Assembly (NCBI GenBank): GCA_947034885.2
Contig: OX344752.2
Span: forward strand, 29,618,386 to 29,682,385
Length of the DNA stretch: 64,000 nt
Direction: 5' to 3'
Source: Thuidium tamariscinum
Taxonomy: Eukaryota > Streptophyta > Bryopsida > Hypnales > Thuidiaceae
Part shown: positions 61,171 through 64,000 of the stretch, in pieces
Layout: every line of letters starts with the position of its first letter
Position numbering within the stretch: the stretch's first letter is position 1
The notes under the pieces: model-generated
Told to the model about the DNA's origin: nothing
What the model saw: the letters and a program-made list of their open reading frames with translations, nothing else
The model's database searches: none
Program-made: the position numbers and the translations under genes

Positions 61171-62415
61171 TGAGGCTAAGAGAGTCATAAGGAACAACTT
61201 GGAGAGATATCAGTCACAGGGTCCTGTGACTGCTCGGTCTCATCCCCTTCCGCTGGAGTAGTAACATCTATCTTCTCACCCTCTACGACCAAGTCACCAC
61301 CTTGCACTTCAACGGAATTGTCATCAGGAATTGGAGTAGATTCTTCTTCTCTTGTTGCAGATATTGGAGAAGGTTGCACACATGTAGGCGGCGGGGGTTG
61401 CACACTAGATGTTGGAGAAGGCTTCACTATCTGCGCCTCCGAAGGATTCAAACCTCTAGACTTCTGCCGCTTGGAGCTGTCCGCTGATGTATATGCCTGA
61501 TTGGCAATCATCAAAGGCGCTGAGTAATTGGCGGGTTCAATTGCTTGAAGTGGCCTACCACCAAGATAGCTTGCTATCATCCCTGGCATGTCACGCACAA
61601 GGTCCTTGATGAGTTGGCTATTTTGAGCTCTTGCCCGCTCATTCTCTTCTCTCATCTCCGCTCGAGGTCTTGCATTCTCCTCCCTATTGGCTTGGATCAG
61701 CTCCATCATCCACTCCTTGTCCGGATTTCTGGACTACTTTGCTTGCCTCTTCCTCTTCTTCGTTGGACGAGCAGCGGAACTTGGTGTCTGCTTTGCCGGA
61801 GTTGCCATTGGTGTGACAATTGGATGGGATGATGTGTCCGTTGAATCCCGCACCTCAACGGTTTCCATAATGACAGATGGTGTACCAGCGTCATGTGCAA
61901 CATCATTCCCTACGGTGTTTTCCGCAACATCTCCTGTAGGGTTTGTCAGTGGCTCGGGATCATGTGCGTTGTCTTCAACCTGCGTGCCTTCTTCAGCTCC
62001 CTCATTGTCTTCCTCGTCTTCCTCGTCATCCTCATCATCCTCATCCATTGCAAGGATTATTGGAGTCTGATTCTGAGAAGCAGTATGTCTAGCTTCCTCC
62101 TCTGGTGTCATTGGCTGCTTCCCCTTTCCTGAGCTTGAGGCATCCTTGGATGCTCTCTTCGGAAACCTTCCTGAATCCACACGGTAACTGGTATCCAAGA
62201 AGTCATCTTTGTCTAAATTCTCAGATGTAAGCGCAAGGGATGTGAAATTCTCTTTGTATTTGGAGTTCCCCAATACAAAGTGTTTGAGGGAAATCATCTA
62301 CAATGACATTTCAAAAACTGCCTTCAGTTTTTACATTCCCATTCAACTTCCATTGAGTTCTAATTGAACTATAATGTATGCCAAGACAAGAAGAACTAGC
62401 ATCAAACAAATGGAC

Positions 62416-62437
62416 TTTCAACTCGTGTCGAGTTAAA
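62416..62437. repeat. B-type palindrome in gene 1B intron
   Basis: TTCAACTCGTGTCGAGTTAA lies in the intron equivalent to that of gene 1A holding 17018–17128. Confidence 0.8.
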
Positions 62438-63959
62438 CCAGCAATTGAACAAAAAGGAAACGTAGATGGGAAAAAATACTGACTGAGATAAACATACCCA
62501 AGCAGCACAGATGATCTTCCCACCACCAAACACTGAAAGAACTGGATTGCTCCGAGCAACAAACAATCCCAGAACTTGCAAGTAGAAATCCATCTTGAGT
62601 TCCGTATTATAAAGTATTAAAGTCTGTATTCAACGTCGTTGCTAGACTTTGACTTTGAATATCTACCATCCATGGATGCCTCAAACCTTCTCAGCAGTTT
62701 CTTTACTACTATCTTTGCCCCCCTTCTTGATAAAGAAGATAAGCTTGATAGACTCTTTTGCCTTTGATGTCCGCTCAGGCAAATCCCCAATTCTCTCGAA
62801 AAGGGAAGGGATGTAATCGGTATAGTGAAGAAGATAAGATTCACCGTATTCCGAAGTACGAATGTACTGGCGAATGTCAAGCTCCATATCCGCATCCCCG
62901 CAAATCCACAACCACACCTGTGGATCCACCGTCTGGAAATCCTTGAGCTTCTTCAAACCATCCAAGAAGCCCTCAAAATACGACTCGCCTTCCTTCGAAG
63001 AACCTTTGTTGATGATCTCTCGTACATGACGGAAATCCATAACTGCTATCTTCACTACTGAGGACGTGGAATCCTCCCAAACACCACCATCCCATTCTCC
63101 AAAGTCATCTGTCTCCAAATCATACGGTCTGTAGGACCCTGTTGCTTCAGGCTTGCTGAACTTTCCTTTGCTGCCAAGGAAGATGCGGAAAAATTCAGCA
63201 GCATTGGGAGACAGCTCGTTGATGCTCTTGTTCTTGTTGGAGGGCATTTTGGCTAGAGAGAAGAACTCCTTGGGTGGGCCAGACAGAAGAGTGTTCTTCG
63301 TCGCTTTCGTGACATTATAGGCCTTCTTGAACTACTTCCACTTGTCCTTTCGATAGTTGCCTTCATTGCTGAACAAGTTGAGGTTTTTCTTGAGGAAATG
63401 GAGTTGCCTCCTAATTATCTGCTTCCTCTTGCACCTCTCTAGCCATTCCTTGGCTGTATAGCAATCTGCAAGAATCCCTGAAACCTTCTTCATGGTCACC
63501 TTCAGATGTGCTAGTTTTCGATTGGGTGTTCTGCTCAGAAGATGCAATGCCAGTCTCTTTAGATCACCCTTGGAATAGTTCCCTAGCCACTTAAAGAACT
63601 CACGAGGCATGACACCATCTTTTTCTTGATCCCAATTTGGAAGCTGCCTGTATTTCAAGAGAGAATCTGGGTCCACTAGCTCTCCTTAGGATTGACAAGA
63701 AATCAATTCGCTCCACAAATCGTAGACGGCCTTCGACGCCGTAATAATCTTCAACTCGTTGTAGATGTCCACCTCCTTCTCTTTATTCTTGCTGATTTTA
63801 CCTTGGTTTTTCTTGACATCAATCATGGAAAATCGCAGTTTCATAGCAGCAACGAAATCCTACAAGGAATGTTCACAAATCAGTTTGATAACTTGTTCTT
63901 ACAACTCTTGAAACGGCCTCATTCTAACCAAATACATTGAGGATAATGGAAGCAAGCAA

Positions 63960-63980
63960 TTCAACTCGAATCGACTTGAA
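63960..63980. repeat. B-type palindrome in the preceding gene 1B intron
   Basis: TCAACTCGAATCGACTTGAA lies about 100 bp upstream of the exon starting at 63859, in the intron equivalent to gene 1A intron 1. It is slightly imperfect. Confidence 0.75.
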
Positions 63981-64000
63981 CTGTAAAACTCACATGAAAC

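Larger units (their letters stand above)
61185..64000 (-). pseudogene. Gene 1B: ParB-family paralogue, methyltransferase-like part (5' end outside window)
   Basis: Exons 63859–62498 and 62297–61185 are equivalent to exons 2 and 3 of gene 1A. The ParB-like exon would lie beyond 64000. Shared landmarks are KLRFSMIDVKKN, CYTAKEWLERCKRK, ELSPNAAEFFRIFL, VMDFRHVREI (motif IV place), VWLWICGDAD and NPVLSVFGGGKIICAA (motif I place, GG kept, acid lost). The last exon has an acidic run, RPTKKRKRQAK and Pro/Ser-rich tracts. In-frame stops: TAA near 63688, TAG near 63332, two TGA and two TAG within about 20 codons near 62680–62620, and a TAG near 61733. No frameshift was seen in the second exon. It differs strongly from 1A, so the pair is old. 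Confidence 0.65.

Noticed and set aside
1-64000. Naming a species
   Set aside because: No sequence here identifies one; DUF7869 and DLNG-type FCP1 proteins occur in several plant groups.

Overview
The window reads as nuclear DNA from a plant with a large, repeat-rich genome. Spliced GT–AG genes, dispersed CCCTAAA/TTTAGGG tracts, CACTA, hAT and LTR-type elements and a nucleosome-length satellite all point that way. A DUF7869-type gene and FCP1-like proteins with a DLNG-type motif make me lean towards a bryophyte, lycophyte, fern or charophyte rather than a seed plant, but the species cannot be fixed from sequence alone. No rRNA, convincing tRNA, CRISPR array or intact reverse transcriptase was seen.

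Layout. 1–2978: an element fragment nested in a copy of an unusual TG…CA element (here R1). About 3.7–13.6 kb: a CACTA transposon (A) whose + strand gene combines Ptta/En-Spm-like, FCP1-phosphatase-like and TNP1-like parts. 13.65–20.1 kb, minus strand: gene 1A (ParB-like plus DNA-methyltransferase-like protein) followed by gene 2A (FCP1-like), cut by the CACTA end. 20.1–22.3 kb: leader of gene 1A, full of palindromes. 22.3–30 kb: AT-rich spacer with two satellite arrays of 176–178 bp monomers, interrupted by a hAT element. 30.2–41.9 kb: leader and coding sequence of a DUF7869-type gene, split by a second R1 copy that itself holds a 3.7 kb solo LTR. 42.8–46.8 kb: a second copy of that LTR in opposite orientation, ending 14 bp before the start codon of gene 1C. 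46.8–52.4 kb: gene 1C, the best-preserved ParB/methyltransferase-like gene, whose first intron is an array of about 115 bp palindrome-bearing repeats. 53–54.3 kb: a MITE and simple repeats. 54.36–57.2 kb: a second, truncated CACTA gene (B). 57.3–58.2 kb: a hAT element. 58.3–64 kb, minus strand: gene 2B and gene 1B, paralogous to 2A and 1A.

The main point of interest is the ParB-like/methyltransferase-like family, present three times and paired twice with a downstream FCP1-like gene. Its introns and gene boundaries carry palindromes at equivalent places in copies A and B. The sequence differs between copies (AGCTCGANTCGAGCT in A, AACTCGANTCGAGTT in B), but both halves changed together so symmetry was kept. 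Gene 1C has its own palindrome in an intron array. The DUF7869 gene, divergent from gene 1A, has the A-type palindrome in its leader. ParB proteins bind palindromic parS sites, so a site/protein pairing is a reasonable but untested hypothesis. Both CACTA copies also carry an FCP1-like domain inside a TNPA-type gene and lie next to gene 2, which has the same domain.

Most coding regions carry a few in-frame stops, mainly TAG, in otherwise conserved frames, so several of these genes are probably decayed.
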